Origin: an uncultured Dorea sp.
Lineage (GTDB): Bacteria; Bacillota; Clostridia; Lachnospirales; Lachnospiraceae
NCBI GenBank assembly: GCA_910588745.1
Contig: CAJURK010000040.1
Coordinates: 1-25,008, forward strand
DNA: 25,008 nt
Direction of reading: 5' to 3'
This document shows positions 1 to 7,901 of the stretch, piece by piece. The notes under the pieces were generated by a model. The model was given only the letters and a program-made list of their open reading frames with translations. It was not told the DNA's origin and searched no databases. Position 1 is the first letter of the stretch, and every line of letters begins with the position of its first letter. Made by a program: the position numbers and the translations under genes.

Positions 1-62
1 CTTAAAACAGCTAATTAAGAAACAGGGGCATCATTTATAAAGTTGTAAAGTAGTGGTGGGTT

Positions 63-96
63 ATTAAACGGAACAAATTCAAGGGTTCCGTTTAAT
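63..96. repeat. Perfect 12-bp inverted repeat upstream of rbs promoter
   Basis: The arms ATTAAACGGAAC (63-74) and GTTCCGTTTAAT (85-96) are exact reverse complements separated by 10 nt. The second arm abuts the -35 box at 97-102. It could be the terminator of a gene left of the window (A-rich before, short T-rich stretch after) or a second operator centred 36 bp upstream of the LacI-type palindrome. The sequence alone does not decide. Confidence 0.6.
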
Positions 97-125
97 TTGA
101 CACATAGAGTTAATCGATTAACAAT
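97..125 (+). promoter_or_regulatory. Promoter of the ribose-type operon
   Basis: A consensus -35 box TTGACA (97-102) is followed after 17 bp by AACAAT (120-125, 4 of 6 matches to TATAAT). Transcription would begin about 15-20 nt before the AAAGGAGG ribosome site at 134-141, which sits 7 nt from the rbsD ATG. The spacer is occupied by a perfect palindrome, the usual layout for steric repression. Confidence 0.6.
109..122. promoter_or_regulatory. LacI-family operator candidate
   Basis: GTTAATCGATTAAC is a perfect 14-bp palindrome with the central CG typical of LacI/GalR-family operators. It lies between the -35 and -10 boxes of the first operon, so bound repressor would block RNA polymerase. 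I did not find the same palindrome in the control region of the second sugar cluster, so the LacI protein at 9493-10494 is not an obvious partner; the cognate regulator may lie left of the window. Confidence 0.6.
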
Positions 126-148
126 GCATAAACAAAGGAGGTAACGCA

Positions 149-592
149 ATGAAAAAAGGTGGAATTTACAACGCTGAACTTGCAAAGGCAGTGGGCAGGA
201 TGGGACATGGGGACATGATCTTAATCGGCGACGTGGGTTGTCCGTTTCCAAGACATACGATGACTACGTGTGTAGATCTGGCTGTCTCAGACGGGGTTCC
301 AAAGGTTACGGACGTGATGAAAGCGGTTTTGGAGGAGCTGGTAGTAGAAAGTTATATTGTTTCGCAGGAGACCAAGGAGATCAGCCCCGAAACCTATGAA
401 GAATTTAAGGGTATTCTGGAAAAGGAAACAAATAAGGGAAATGCGCTGACAGAGAAAACGATCCCCCATCCGGAGATGAAGGATCTCTGGCTGAACGGCG
501 GGTTGAACGGCGAAGAGGTAAAGGTATTTGTCAGAACGGGAGAGAGATGCCCCTACTGCTATATCATCCTGGTAGCAGGCGTTGATTTCTAG
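149..592 (+). CDS. rbsD: RbsD/FucU-family D-ribose pyranase
   Basis: This 147-residue protein matches the RbsD/FucU mutarotase family, which converts the pyranose form of ribose (or a similar sugar) to the furanose form that ribokinase uses. Family features seen are the MKKGG N-terminus, His20 in RMGHGD (the catalytic histidine position in RbsD), Asp28 in GDVGCPFP, and the C-terminal signature RTGERCPYCYIILVAGVDF. The length is close to E. coli RbsD (139). It is the first gene of the operon, with AAAGGAGG 7 nt upstream. The next gene's ribosome site (GGAGG) overlaps its stop region. Specificity for ribose versus fucose or another sugar cannot be read from sequence; the neighbouring ribokinase and RbsABC transporter favour ribose. 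Confidence 0.9.
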   Translation: MKKGGIYNAELAKAVGRMGHGDMILIGDVGCPFPRHTMTTCVDLAVSDGVPKVTDVMKAVLEELVVESYIVSQETKEISPETYEEFKGILEKETNKGNALTEKTIPHPEMKDLWLNGGLNGEEVKVFVRTGERCPYCYIILVAGVDF

Positions 593-603
593 GAGGATAG
601 CGT

Positions 604-1434
604 ATGGGCAGACTGGAACAGATATTTAAACAGAAAAAGCCTGTAATCGGAATGGTGCATCTGCGGCCCCTTCCCGGTTCGCCGCTTTACGATCCGGCAG
701 GGATGGGGATGGATAAGATTATCGGGACAGCGGTGGAGGAGGCTAAGATCTTAGAGGCTTCCGGCGTAGACGGCGTCCAGGTTGAGAATATGTGGGATAT
801 TCCATATCTTCCCGGAAGAAAGATCGGGCCTGAGACGGTTGCGGCATTGGCCGTGGGAGTATACGAGGTGGCAAAGCACGTTTCCATACCCGTGGGAGCA
901 GAGTGCCATATGAACGGGGTGGAGCAGGCGCTGGCCTGCGCGGTAGCGGCAGGAGCCCGGTGGATTCGGGTGTTTGAATACTGCAACGCATTTATTTCCC
1001 AGTCGGGATATATCGAAGCGGCCGGCGCGGAGATAGCCAGAAAGAGAAGTCAGTGGAAGGCGGAGCAAATTGCGTTTTTGTGCGATGTGAATGTAAAGCA
1101 CGGGAGCCATTTTATCATCCATGACAGAAGCGTGGCGGAACAGGCTATGGACGTTGAGGCGCAGGATGGGGACGCGGTGATTGTGACAGGCTTTGATACC
1201 GGGATGCCGCCAACGGCGGAAGCAGTGACGGCCTGCAAACAGAAAACCGGCTTGCCGATCTTTTTGGGAAGCGGACTTGATCAGGGGAACGCGGCGGAGC
1301 TTCTTGCTTGTGCGGACGGCGCCATTGTAGGGAGTTATTTTAAAGAAGAAGGAAACTGGAAGAACCCGGTGGACCAGGAACGCGCCGCGGCCTTTATGAA
1401 AGAAGTCCGCAAGCTTCGGGAAAGGAAGGCATAA
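604..1434 (+). CDS. BtpA/SgcQ-family TIM-barrel protein
   Basis: This 276-residue protein belongs to the BtpA family (PF03437), which includes cyanobacterial BtpA (photosystem I biogenesis) and E. coli SgcQ. Signatures seen are GMVHLRPLPGSPLY near residue 16, a VDGVQVENMWDIPY segment, GFDTGMPPTAEAV, and a C-terminal phosphate-site-like pair, PIFLGSGL and DGAIVGSYFK, typical of (beta/alpha)8 barrels. The reaction is unknown in the family. Its place between rbsD and rbsK, with a 1-nt TAATG overlap into rbsK, implies translational coupling and a role in catabolising the imported sugar. No signal peptide or membrane segment is visible, so it is cytosolic. Family assignment is firm; function is not. 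Confidence 0.85.
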   Translation: MGRLEQIFKQKKPVIGMVHLRPLPGSPLYDPAGMGMDKIIGTAVEEAKILEASGVDGVQVENMWDIPYLPGRKIGPETVAALAVGVYEVAKHVSIPVGAECHMNGVEQALACAVAAGARWIRVFEYCNAFISQSGYIEAAGAEIARKRSQWKAEQIAFLCDVNVKHGSHFIIHDRSVAEQAMDVEAQDGDAVIVTGFDTGMPPTAEAVTACKQKTGLPIFLGSGLDQGNAAELLACADGAIVGSYFKEEGNWKNPVDQERAAAFMKEVRKLRERKA

Positions 1435-2351
1435 TGGGAAAAAAGATTTTATGTATGGGAAGTATTAATATCGATCTTGTGATGTACATGGAGCGTATGC
1501 CAAAACCCGGAGAGACGGTTGTGACAGACAATTTTGCCACGTTTCCGGGAGGAAAAGGCGGTAATCAGGCGGCAGCAGCGGCGGCTTTAGGAGGCGAAGC
1601 GGCATTTTTCACAAAATTAGGAGACGACGGATTCAGCAGGGAGCTGACCGATGCGCTGAAAGACCGAAAGGTTGATATGAGCCATGTCGTCTATCTTCCG
1701 GGAGAAACTGCAGGCGTCGCTATGATCCGTGTGGACGGGAATGGGCAGAATGCGATTTCTTTTACAAACGGCGCCAACGGGAAACTGACGCCGGAAGATA
1801 TCCGAAAGCATCAGGAAGTATTTGGCAAATACGATATTTTGCTGATTACAATGGAAATCCCGGCCGATACAGTTTATGAGGCAATCCGGACGGCGAAGGC
1901 AAAAGGACTTACGGTTATTCTTGACCCGGCGCCGGCGCCGGAAGGAGGAATTCCTTCAGAGATTGCAAAGATGACAGACTATGTAAAACCCAATGAGACG
2001 GAAGCGGAAGGACTTTCCGGGATTCGGGTGGAAACCATGGAGGACGCGAAGCGTTGTATGGAGCGGTTAAGAAAAATCGGCTTTCAGACGCCGATTATCA
2101 CGCTGGGTGATAAGGGAGCTTTAGCCTGGAACGGCGAGGATACTTATGCGGTGGAAGGAATGCAGGTGGATCCGGTTGACTCTACCGCGGCCGGGGATAT
2201 TTTTCTGGGAGCATTTGCAGCGTCTCTGGCAGACGGGAAAGGCCTTTTGGACTGTCTGGAATTTGCAAAGACGGCGGCGGCTTTAAGTACGACGAGGAAA
2301 GGCGCGCAGTCATCCATACCGACCGTGGAGGAGGTCCGTAAGTACCTATAG
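1434..2351 (+). CDS. rbsK: Ribokinase (PfkB family)
   Basis: This 305-residue carbohydrate kinase phosphorylates D-ribose at O5 using ATP, feeding the pentose phosphate pathway. PfkB features visible are the N-terminal GSINIDLV strand, the substrate-binding glycine motif GGKGGNQA (39-46), KPNETEAE near residue 186, ITLGDKGA, and the C-terminal signature DSTAAGDIF with the catalytic-base aspartate at 255. Length matches ribokinases (about 305-310). Its ATG overlaps the stop of the BtpA gene by one base. A related PfkB specificity (for example deoxyribose or another pentose) is possible. Confidence 0.9.
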   Translation: MGKKILCMGSINIDLVMYMERMPKPGETVVTDNFATFPGGKGGNQAAAAAALGGEAAFFTKLGDDGFSRELTDALKDRKVDMSHVVYLPGETAGVAMIRVDGNGQNAISFTNGANGKLTPEDIRKHQEVFGKYDILLITMEIPADTVYEAIRTAKAKGLTVILDPAPAPEGGIPSEIAKMTDYVKPNETEAEGLSGIRVETMEDAKRCMERLRKIGFQTPIITLGDKGALAWNGEDTYAVEGMQVDPVDSTAAGDIFLGAFAASLADGKGLLDCLEFAKTAAALSTTRKGAQSSIPTVEEVRKYL

Positions 2352-2366
2352 ATAAGGAGGTGCCTC

Positions 2367-3908
2367 GTGAGCAGCGACACAATACTGAGCCTAGAGAAAA
2401 TTGATAAGAACTTCGGTGGTATCCATGCATTGAAAGGAGTGGATTTTACACTGGAAAGGGGAGAAGTCCATGCGCTTCTGGGTGAAAACGGAGCCGGGAA
2501 ATCAACGCTGATTAAGATTCTGACCGGCGTGCATAAGGCGGACAGAGGACGAATTCTGCTGCATGGAAAGGAGATTACAGTCCACGACCCGATCGATGCA
2601 AGGAGGAAAGGGATCGCCGCAATTTACCAGGAGTTAAGTTTAATCGAGTCCCTGACGGTTGCAGAGAATATTTTCCTTGGAAATGAGCCGACAAAGACTC
2701 CTCTGGGAATCTGCGACAGAGAGAAGCTGTACCGGGAAAGCGATCAGTACCTTGAGAATTTCCAGATTGCGATTGATTCCAGGAAAAAGGTTTCGGAGCT
2801 TGGGATGGGACAGAAGCGGATTGTCGAGATTGTGAAAGCGCTGGCGATTCACGCGGAAATCTTACTGCTGGACGAACCAACTACGGGAATGAGTAAGGCC
2901 GAGATTGACATTCTGTTTCAGATTATGGAGACGCTGAAAGAAAAGAAAGTTACTATGATTTATATTTCCCATTATCTGGACGAGGTGTTCCGGGTCTGCG
3001 ACAGGGCCACGGTCTTTCGGGACGGGCAGAATGTTGCGGTTTACCGGGTGGCTGAAACGAATATGAATACGCTGATCAAGGCTATGATTGGCAAGGAGAT
3101 CCGCGCAAAAGATGGAAACGGGAGAGGGAATGCGGAGTATGGCAAGGTGCTTTTGGAGCTTTGCGAGTACCGGACGGATCTGATGAAGGAGCCGGTATCC
3201 CTGACCCTGCATGAAGGAGAGATCCTTGGAATCACAGGGATTGTAGGCGCGGGAAAGAGTGAGCTTGCGCACAGTATATTCGGCAATGCGCTAAGAAGGA
3301 GCGGCCAGATTTGTTACCGGGAGGAGCCGGTTGCCTTGCGGTCGCCGGCCGATACAAAGAAGTGCAGAATGGCCTTTGTTCCGGAAGACAGGAAATCACA
3401 AGGATTGTTTCTTGAAGATACGGCGGCCGATAATATGCTTTTGGTAAGTTTGGAAAAACTCCGAACCGCGCTTGGAACGGTCAGTTCGCGTAAAAAGAAG
3501 GAGGCTGCGGACGAGATGGGAAGTAAACTGAAGCTTTCGCCCTTAAAGACGCAGCTTCCGGCAAAAAACTTTTCCGGCGGGAATCAGCAGAAGATTGTGA
3601 TTGGAAAATGGCTGTCGATGGAACCGGAGATTATCCTGATGGACGAGCCTACCAGAGGGATTGACGTGGGGGCTAAATCAGAGATTTACCAGATCATAAA
3701 GGAGCTGGCGGCGGATCATAAGGGACTTCTTATTTTCTCGTCGGAGTTTGAGGAGCTTATCAGTCTTTGCGACAGGATTCTTGTCTTGTACAAAGGGAAA
3801 ATCACAGGGGAAGTATTGGCGGAAGACGCGACAAATGAGAAACTGCTTTCTCTTGCGTTAGGAGGGACGATGGATGGAAAAGAAATGGAAGAAGCTATTG
3901 AGCGGTGA
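2367..3908 (+). CDS. rbsA: Ribose-type ABC importer, double ATPase
   Basis: This 513-residue protein has two fused ABC domains, as in RbsA/MglA/XylG. Domain 1 has Walker A GENGAGKST (39-47), a non-canonical signature ELGMGQKR (about 144-151) and Walker B LLLDEPTTG (Asp169). Domain 2 has GIVGAGKSE, the canonical FSGGNQQK (402-409) and LMDEPTRGIDVG (Asp426). The start is GTG, with AAGGAGG at 2354-2360 six nt upstream. It energises RbsC at the inner face of the membrane. Its 3' end overlaps the permease gene by 35 nt. Family members commonly have a degenerate lysine in the second Walker A; here the lysine is kept (GAGKS), unlike the paralogue at 12127 (GAGRT). Confidence 0.93.
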   Translation: MSSDTILSLEKIDKNFGGIHALKGVDFTLERGEVHALLGENGAGKSTLIKILTGVHKADRGRILLHGKEITVHDPIDARRKGIAAIYQELSLIESLTVAENIFLGNEPTKTPLGICDREKLYRESDQYLENFQIAIDSRKKVSELGMGQKRIVEIVKALAIHAEILLLDEPTTGMSKAEIDILFQIMETLKEKKVTMIYISHYLDEVFRVCDRATVFRDGQNVAVYRVAETNMNTLIKAMIGKEIRAKDGNGRGNAEYGKVLLELCEYRTDLMKEPVSLTLHEGEILGITGIVGAGKSELAHSIFGNALRRSGQICYREEPVALRSPADTKKCRMAFVPEDRKSQGLFLEDTAADNMLLVSLEKLRTALGTVSSRKKKEAADEMGSKLKLSPLKTQLPAKNFSGGNQQKIVIGKWLSMEPEIILMDEPTRGIDVGAKSEIYQIIKELAADHKGLLIFSSEFEELISLCDRILVLYKGKITGEVLAEDATNEKLLSLALGGTMDGKEMEEAIER

Positions 3909-4815
3909 AATAGGGCTGTTGATGATACTGATGATATTGTGCGTGGTGTTTGCGTTTGCTTCTCCCTATTTCTTAAAGCAGCAGAACCTCTTAAATATCA
4001 CGAGGCAGGTATCGATTGTGCTGATTGTGGCAATGGGGATGCTGGGAGTTGTGCTGGTAGGTGAGATCGATCTTTCCGTAGGTTCTAGCGCGGCGGTGGC
4101 TGGAGTTGCCTGCGCGTACGCGCTCCAGAAAACGGAATCTACCTTTGCGGGAATACTGGCGGCGCTTGCAGTAGGAGCTTTGATTGGATTGCTAAACGGA
4201 AGCTTGGTGGTATATGGGAAAATCCCTTCGTTTATTGTGACGCTTGCGACCATGGGGATCCTCAGGGGAGCGGCCATGGTCTGGACCAACGGGAAGCCGG
4301 TTTCTAATCTGCCCTCAGAGTTTTCGGTATTTGGTTCGGGTTACGTATTTGGCATGATTCCCATGGCGACCATCATATCGATTGCATTGATGCTGCTCTT
4401 CTATGTGTTCCTGCAGAAGACAAAGCACGGGGTATATATTAAGGCAATCGGCGCAAACAGCGAGGCGGCAGTATTGTCTACGATTCCGTTGGCGAAGTAT
4501 AAGCTTTTGGTGTTTTTGTTTTCCGGGGCTATGGCGGCCATGGGCGGTGTGATCAGCACTTCAAAGCTGTTGTCGGCGCAGCCTACGGCCAGCAGCGGTT
4601 TGGAAATGGACGTGTTATCCGGCGTAATCTTAGGCGGGGCGTCGCTGTCCGGCGGAGTCGGAACGGTAATCGGGGCTTTTATCGGAACTTTAATCATCGG
4701 CGTGATTAATAACGGACTGAATCTGCTAAACGTCAGTTCCTACTGGCAGCAGATTGTAAAGGGAATCATTATTGTTGCGGCAGTATTGATTAAAAAGGGA
4801 GAAAAAAACAAATAA
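3874..4815 (+). CDS. rbsC: Ribose-type ABC importer permease
   Basis: This 313-residue, very hydrophobic protein of the RbsC/XylH/AraH permease family (BPD_transp_2) forms the transmembrane channel with the RbsA-like ATPase. The characteristic VGEIDLSVGS motif lies near residue 62, followed by PSFIVTLATMGILRGAAM and a GGASLSGGVGTVIGAFIG segment near the C-terminus. The start at 3874 lies inside the end of rbsA and is supported by GGAGGG at 3861-3866, 7 nt upstream, so translation is probably coupled. Confidence 0.92.
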   Translation: MEKKWKKLLSGEIGLLMILMILCVVFAFASPYFLKQQNLLNITRQVSIVLIVAMGMLGVVLVGEIDLSVGSSAAVAGVACAYALQKTESTFAGILAALAVGALIGLLNGSLVVYGKIPSFIVTLATMGILRGAAMVWTNGKPVSNLPSEFSVFGSGYVFGMIPMATIISIALMLLFYVFLQKTKHGVYIKAIGANSEAAVLSTIPLAKYKLLVFLFSGAMAAMGGVISTSKLLSAQPTASSGLEMDVLSGVILGGASLSGGVGTVIGAFIGTLIIGVINNGLNLLNVSSYWQQIVKGIIIVAAVLIKKGEKNK

Positions 4816-4842
4816 GTATGAAAAAGATAGGAGGAAAACAGA

Positions 4843-5802
4843 ATGAAAAAGAGATTATTGGCAGTATTGCTTACCGTTACGATGCTGGGCGTATCGCTTG
4901 GGCTTAGCGGATGCGGCAGCGAACCGGCAGGAGAAGAAAAAGAGACCGGCGCTAAGGAAGGGACGGGGGAAGAAGAAAAAGCGTATACCATAGGCTTTTC
5001 CGTATCTACACTGGATAATCCGTTTTTTGTTACAATGGCGGACGCCGCAAAGGCGGAGGCAGATAAGCTGGGAATTTCACTGGAAACATTGGACGCGGAG
5101 GATTCTTCCGAGACACAGCAGCAGCAAATCGAAGATTTCATCATGAAAGAGGTGGATTTGATTGTAATCAATCCGGTAGATTCGGACGCGATCGGCACTT
5201 CCGTAATCGCGTGTAACGACGCAAAGATTCCGGTTATTACGGTAACGAGGGCTTCCAATGACGGCCAGGTAGTACAGCATCTGGATATAGATAATTATGA
5301 GGCGGGTATGCTGGACGCCCAACAGGTAATCAAAGATCTTGACGGAAAGGGGAAAATTGCGGTTCTGGAAGGAATCCCCGGAGCTACTTCCACTAACGAC
5401 AGACAGGCCGGATTTGAAGAGACGTTAAAGAAGGACGCGCCGGATATGGAAATTGTAACTTCACTGACGGCAAACTATGACAGGGAAGAGGGCGCAAGCG
5501 TTACCGAGGATATTCTGCAGGGCAATCCGGATCTTAGCGCAATTTATGCTCACAACGACGAGATGGCGCTGGGCGCGGTAAGAGCCGTTTCATCAGCGAA
5601 AAAGCTGGATTCCATTAAGATTTACGGCATTGACGCGACGGAGGACGCACTGGCGGCAGTTGATAAGGGCGAGATGGCGGCCACTGTCCAGCAGCAGCCG
5701 GATCTGCAGATTCAGACGGCCCTCCAGAACGCAGTAAAATACCTGGATGGAGAAAGCCTGGAGGAATTAGTAAATATTCCTTTGAAGCTGATTACGAAAT
5801 AG
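4843..5802 (+). CDS. rbsB: Ribose-type sugar-binding lipoprotein
   Basis: This 319-residue extracytoplasmic binding protein (Peripla_BP_4/RbsB family) has a signal peptide MKKRLLAVLLTVTMLGVSLG and lipobox LSGC with the lipidated Cys24, as expected in a Gram-positive. An acidic, Glu/Gly-rich linker (about 25-50) precedes the fold. The conserved ligand-side motif is STLDNPFF. IDNYEAG and AHNDEMALGA, typical of the ribose-binding family, are also present. It is the last gene of the operon. No terminator follows immediately; the first strong one is at 5898-5939, beyond the promoter-like repeat at 5824. Actual ligand unknown; ribose is inferred from rbsD/rbsK. Confidence 0.92.
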   Translation: MKKRLLAVLLTVTMLGVSLGLSGCGSEPAGEEKETGAKEGTGEEEKAYTIGFSVSTLDNPFFVTMADAAKAEADKLGISLETLDAEDSSETQQQQIEDFIMKEVDLIVINPVDSDAIGTSVIACNDAKIPVITVTRASNDGQVVQHLDIDNYEAGMLDAQQVIKDLDGKGKIAVLEGIPGATSTNDRQAGFEETLKKDAPDMEIVTSLTANYDREEGASVTEDILQGNPDLSAIYAHNDEMALGAVRAVSSAKKLDSIKIYGIDATEDALAAVDKGEMAATVQQQPDLQIQTALQNAVKYLDGESLEELVNIPLKLITK

Positions 5803-5823
5803 AAATCCGCTAGAACTCACCGA

Positions 5824-5863
5824 AATTTTTCGCAAATTGGGTTGACAAACCTCTTTTACATGG
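5824..5863 (+). repeat. 40-bp direct repeat, left copy (displaced yceD promoter)
   Basis: This 40-bp block is identical, base for base by eye, to 8629-8668. It includes TTGACA at 5842-5847. In the right copy the following six bases are TATAAT; here they are GATACT (5864-5869), so identity stops exactly at the first base of the -10 box. The residual promoter keeps 6/6 at -35 and 4/6 at -10 with a 16-bp spacer, so weak activity toward the terminator at 5898 is possible. Confidence 0.9.
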
Positions 5864-5897
5864 GATACTTCTGCCTTTGACAGTTGGTAAAATAAAG

Positions 5898-5939
5898 AAT
5901 CGCTGTAAGCCGTATGGTTACTGGGTTACAGCGATTTTT
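5898..5939 (+). terminator. Intrinsic terminator
   Basis: The perfect 11-bp stem AATCGCTGTAA (5898-5908) / TTACAGCGATT (5926-5936) has a 17-nt loop and continues into a T run. It probably ends transcription from the ribose operon, and would also end anything started at the repeat-borne promoter. The wider arms TTTGACA (5876-5882) and TGTCAAA (5945-5951) also pair, making a longer imperfect cruciform. Confidence 0.8.
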
Positions 5940-6204
5940 GCCATTGTCAAAAACTATGGTAATTTTGAGCTATACGAGCTGGATTTGACAGGTACTTCGG
6001 AGATAGGAAAGAGCCGGTAACACTGTTGAGTCAAATATCTATGCAAGCATGTCTGCTTGGCTCGTTGCTTCGCGGGAATAAAAGGATTGTAAAAGATTCC
6101 TCCTATTGCTTCAAATTTTCAGGGAAATCGGTTATACTTTTTCTTAAGTATAGCTGATTTTCTTTTATTTGGGGAAAATCGCTGTGAGAAAGAAGGGTGG
6201 AAGT

Positions 6205-7833
6205 ATGGGGATCTATGTGAATCCAGGGAATTTGCCATTTAGGGAAGCAGTAAGTTCGCAGATTTATTTGGACAAAAGTGAATTAATCCATTATACCAAT
6301 AGTGTCCTGAAAACACATCGGAAGAATATCTGCCTCAGTCGTCCGCGGCGTTTTGGGAAATCGATGGCGGCGGACATGCTGGCGGCATATTACAGCAAGG
6401 GCTGCGATTCCAGGGAATTGTTTGAGGGTTTGAAGGTGTCTTGCGAGAATCCGGATTCAACGGGTGGGATTTGGGAAGGTGGAACGAAACAGAGCGAAGC
6501 ATACAGGGCAAATCTGAATCAGCATAACGTGATTCGGTTTGATGTCCAAAGATTCCTTTTTGATGAATCCCATGTTTCGATTTTTATCCGAAAAATCCAA
6601 GAGGTGATTATAAAAGAATTGGAAGCTGAATTTGGAGAATACTTTGATCATTCATATGATCAGTATGGACTGCCCGGCACTTTAGAACAGATTTTTGCCA
6701 ATACGGGAGAAGGTTTTGTTTTTATCATTGATGAGTGGGATTGTGTGTTTCGCCTTGCAAAGGATGATACAGAGATACAGAAAAAATACCTTGATTTTCT
6801 GAGAGGATTGTTTAAAGGTTCCGGATATGTAGAATTGGCGTATATGACGGGGATCCTTCCGATAAAAAAATATGGGGAGCATTCGGCGATTAATATTTTT
6901 GACGAATATTCTGTAACTGATCCAAAAAATATGGGGGAATATTTTGGATTTACGGAGAAAGAGGTACGGGAGCAGTGTAAAAGATATCATGCTGATTTCG
7001 CGGAGATGAGGAAATGGTATGATGGATATCAGATAGGAAGCTTTCACATCTACAACCCAAAATCTGTTGTGGATGCGTTGACTTGGAATAAGTTTAAGAG
7101 CTATTGGACAGGTACAGAGACATATGAAGCATTAAAGGTTTATATAGAGCGGAACTTTGACGGGCTCAAAGAAGCGGTTGTGGAGATGCTGGGCGGAGGG
7201 CAGTGCAAGATTGATCCGACTACATTTCAAAATGATATGACCACATTTCATATGAAGGATGATGTGCTGACTCTTTTGGTACATCTTGGATATTTGACAT
7301 ATGATGAACAAACGGATAATGTGTTTATCCCAAATCAGGAGATTGCCCAGGAGTTTATGCGGGCTGTAAAAGTCGGCGGATGGGGCAGTCTTATGGAAGC
7401 GCTGAACCGCTCGGAAGAACTATTGAAAAGTACCTGGGCGATGGATGCAGACGCTGTGGCAAAAGGCGTGGCGAATGCCCGCAAAGATATGGCTTCAATT
7501 CTTCAATACAATGATGAGAATTCAATGGCCTGTGCGTTATATGCTGCCTACTCTGCAACGCGGGCTTATTATGCAAAGCCAATCAGGGAATTGCCAACTG
7601 GGAGGGGATTTGCGGATGTAGTTTATTTGCCGTTGAAAAATGCGGATTGCCCTGCACTTTTGATCGAATTGAAATGGAATAAATCCGCAGAAGGAGCAAT
7701 CCGCCAGATAAAAGAAAAGGGTTATGCTGACTGGGTCAAGAGTTATACAGGGGATATTCTTCTGGTGGCGGTGAATTATGATAAGAAGAGAGATATTCAT
7801 GAGTGCATCATTGAAAAGTATAGGAAAGAGTAA
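6205..7833 (+). CDS. AAA-ATPase-like / PD-(D/E)XK nuclease-domain protein
   Basis: About 542 residues. The N-terminal half matches the AAA-ATPase-like family (DUF1703-type, PF09820): the N-terminal YVNPGNLPFREAVSS, a P-loop-like SRPRRFGKSM and a Walker B-like FIIDEWDCVFR. The C-terminal part matches PD-(D/E)XK family 9 (PF08011): an acidic GFADVVYLP strand then LLIELKW, giving the D...ExK catalytic set. Such proteins are multi-copy in gut Clostridia and Bacteroidetes and have no settled function; nuclease or mobile-element-linked defence roles are guesses. I chose ATG 6205 (preceded by AGGGTGG) over an upstream TTG at 6169, as family members start near YVNPGN. No partner gene is adjacent, and base composition is more AT-rich than the flanking sugar genes. 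Confidence 0.85.
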   Translation: MGIYVNPGNLPFREAVSSQIYLDKSELIHYTNSVLKTHRKNICLSRPRRFGKSMAADMLAAYYSKGCDSRELFEGLKVSCENPDSTGGIWEGGTKQSEAYRANLNQHNVIRFDVQRFLFDESHVSIFIRKIQEVIIKELEAEFGEYFDHSYDQYGLPGTLEQIFANTGEGFVFIIDEWDCVFRLAKDDTEIQKKYLDFLRGLFKGSGYVELAYMTGILPIKKYGEHSAINIFDEYSVTDPKNMGEYFGFTEKEVREQCKRYHADFAEMRKWYDGYQIGSFHIYNPKSVVDALTWNKFKSYWTGTETYEALKVYIERNFDGLKEAVVEMLGGGQCKIDPTTFQNDMTTFHMKDDVLTLLVHLGYLTYDEQTDNVFIPNQEIAQEFMRAVKVGGWGSLMEALNRSEELLKSTWAMDADAVAKGVANARKDMASILQYNDENSMACALYAAYSATRAYYAKPIRELPTGRGFADVVYLPLKNADCPALLIELKWNKSAEGAIRQIKEKGYADWVKSYTGDILLVAVNYDKKRDIHECIIEKYRKE

Positions 7834-7901
7834 GCTAATCGAAAAAAGGATAGAAGGATTACAAAAGAGCTTCCTTCAAATTGGACATATCCCGACATAC
7901 A

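Larger units (their letters stand above)
5803..6204. other. Gene-free stretch with promoter repeat, terminator and hairpins
   Basis: No convincing coding sequence lies between the ribose operon and the ATPase gene. From left to right it holds the left copy of a 40-bp repeat carrying a -35 box (5824-5863), an 11-bp terminator stem (5898-5939) nested in a longer imperfect inverted repeat (5876-5951), an arm shared with the far side of the ATPase gene (6078-6117), and a small inverted repeat TATACTT/AAGTATA (6133-6152) just before the ATPase gene. Confidence 0.6.

Noticed and set aside
4740..5258. 172-codon antisense frame across the rbsC/rbsB junction
   Set aside because: Low-complexity Ser/Ala composition, no start signals, fully covered by well-supported plus-strand genes.
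5877..5905. Second promoter from TTGACA at 5877-5882
   Set aside because: No -10-like hexamer at 16-18 bp; the spacing falls in the terminator stem, and the hexamer is better explained as an arm of the longer inverted repeat.
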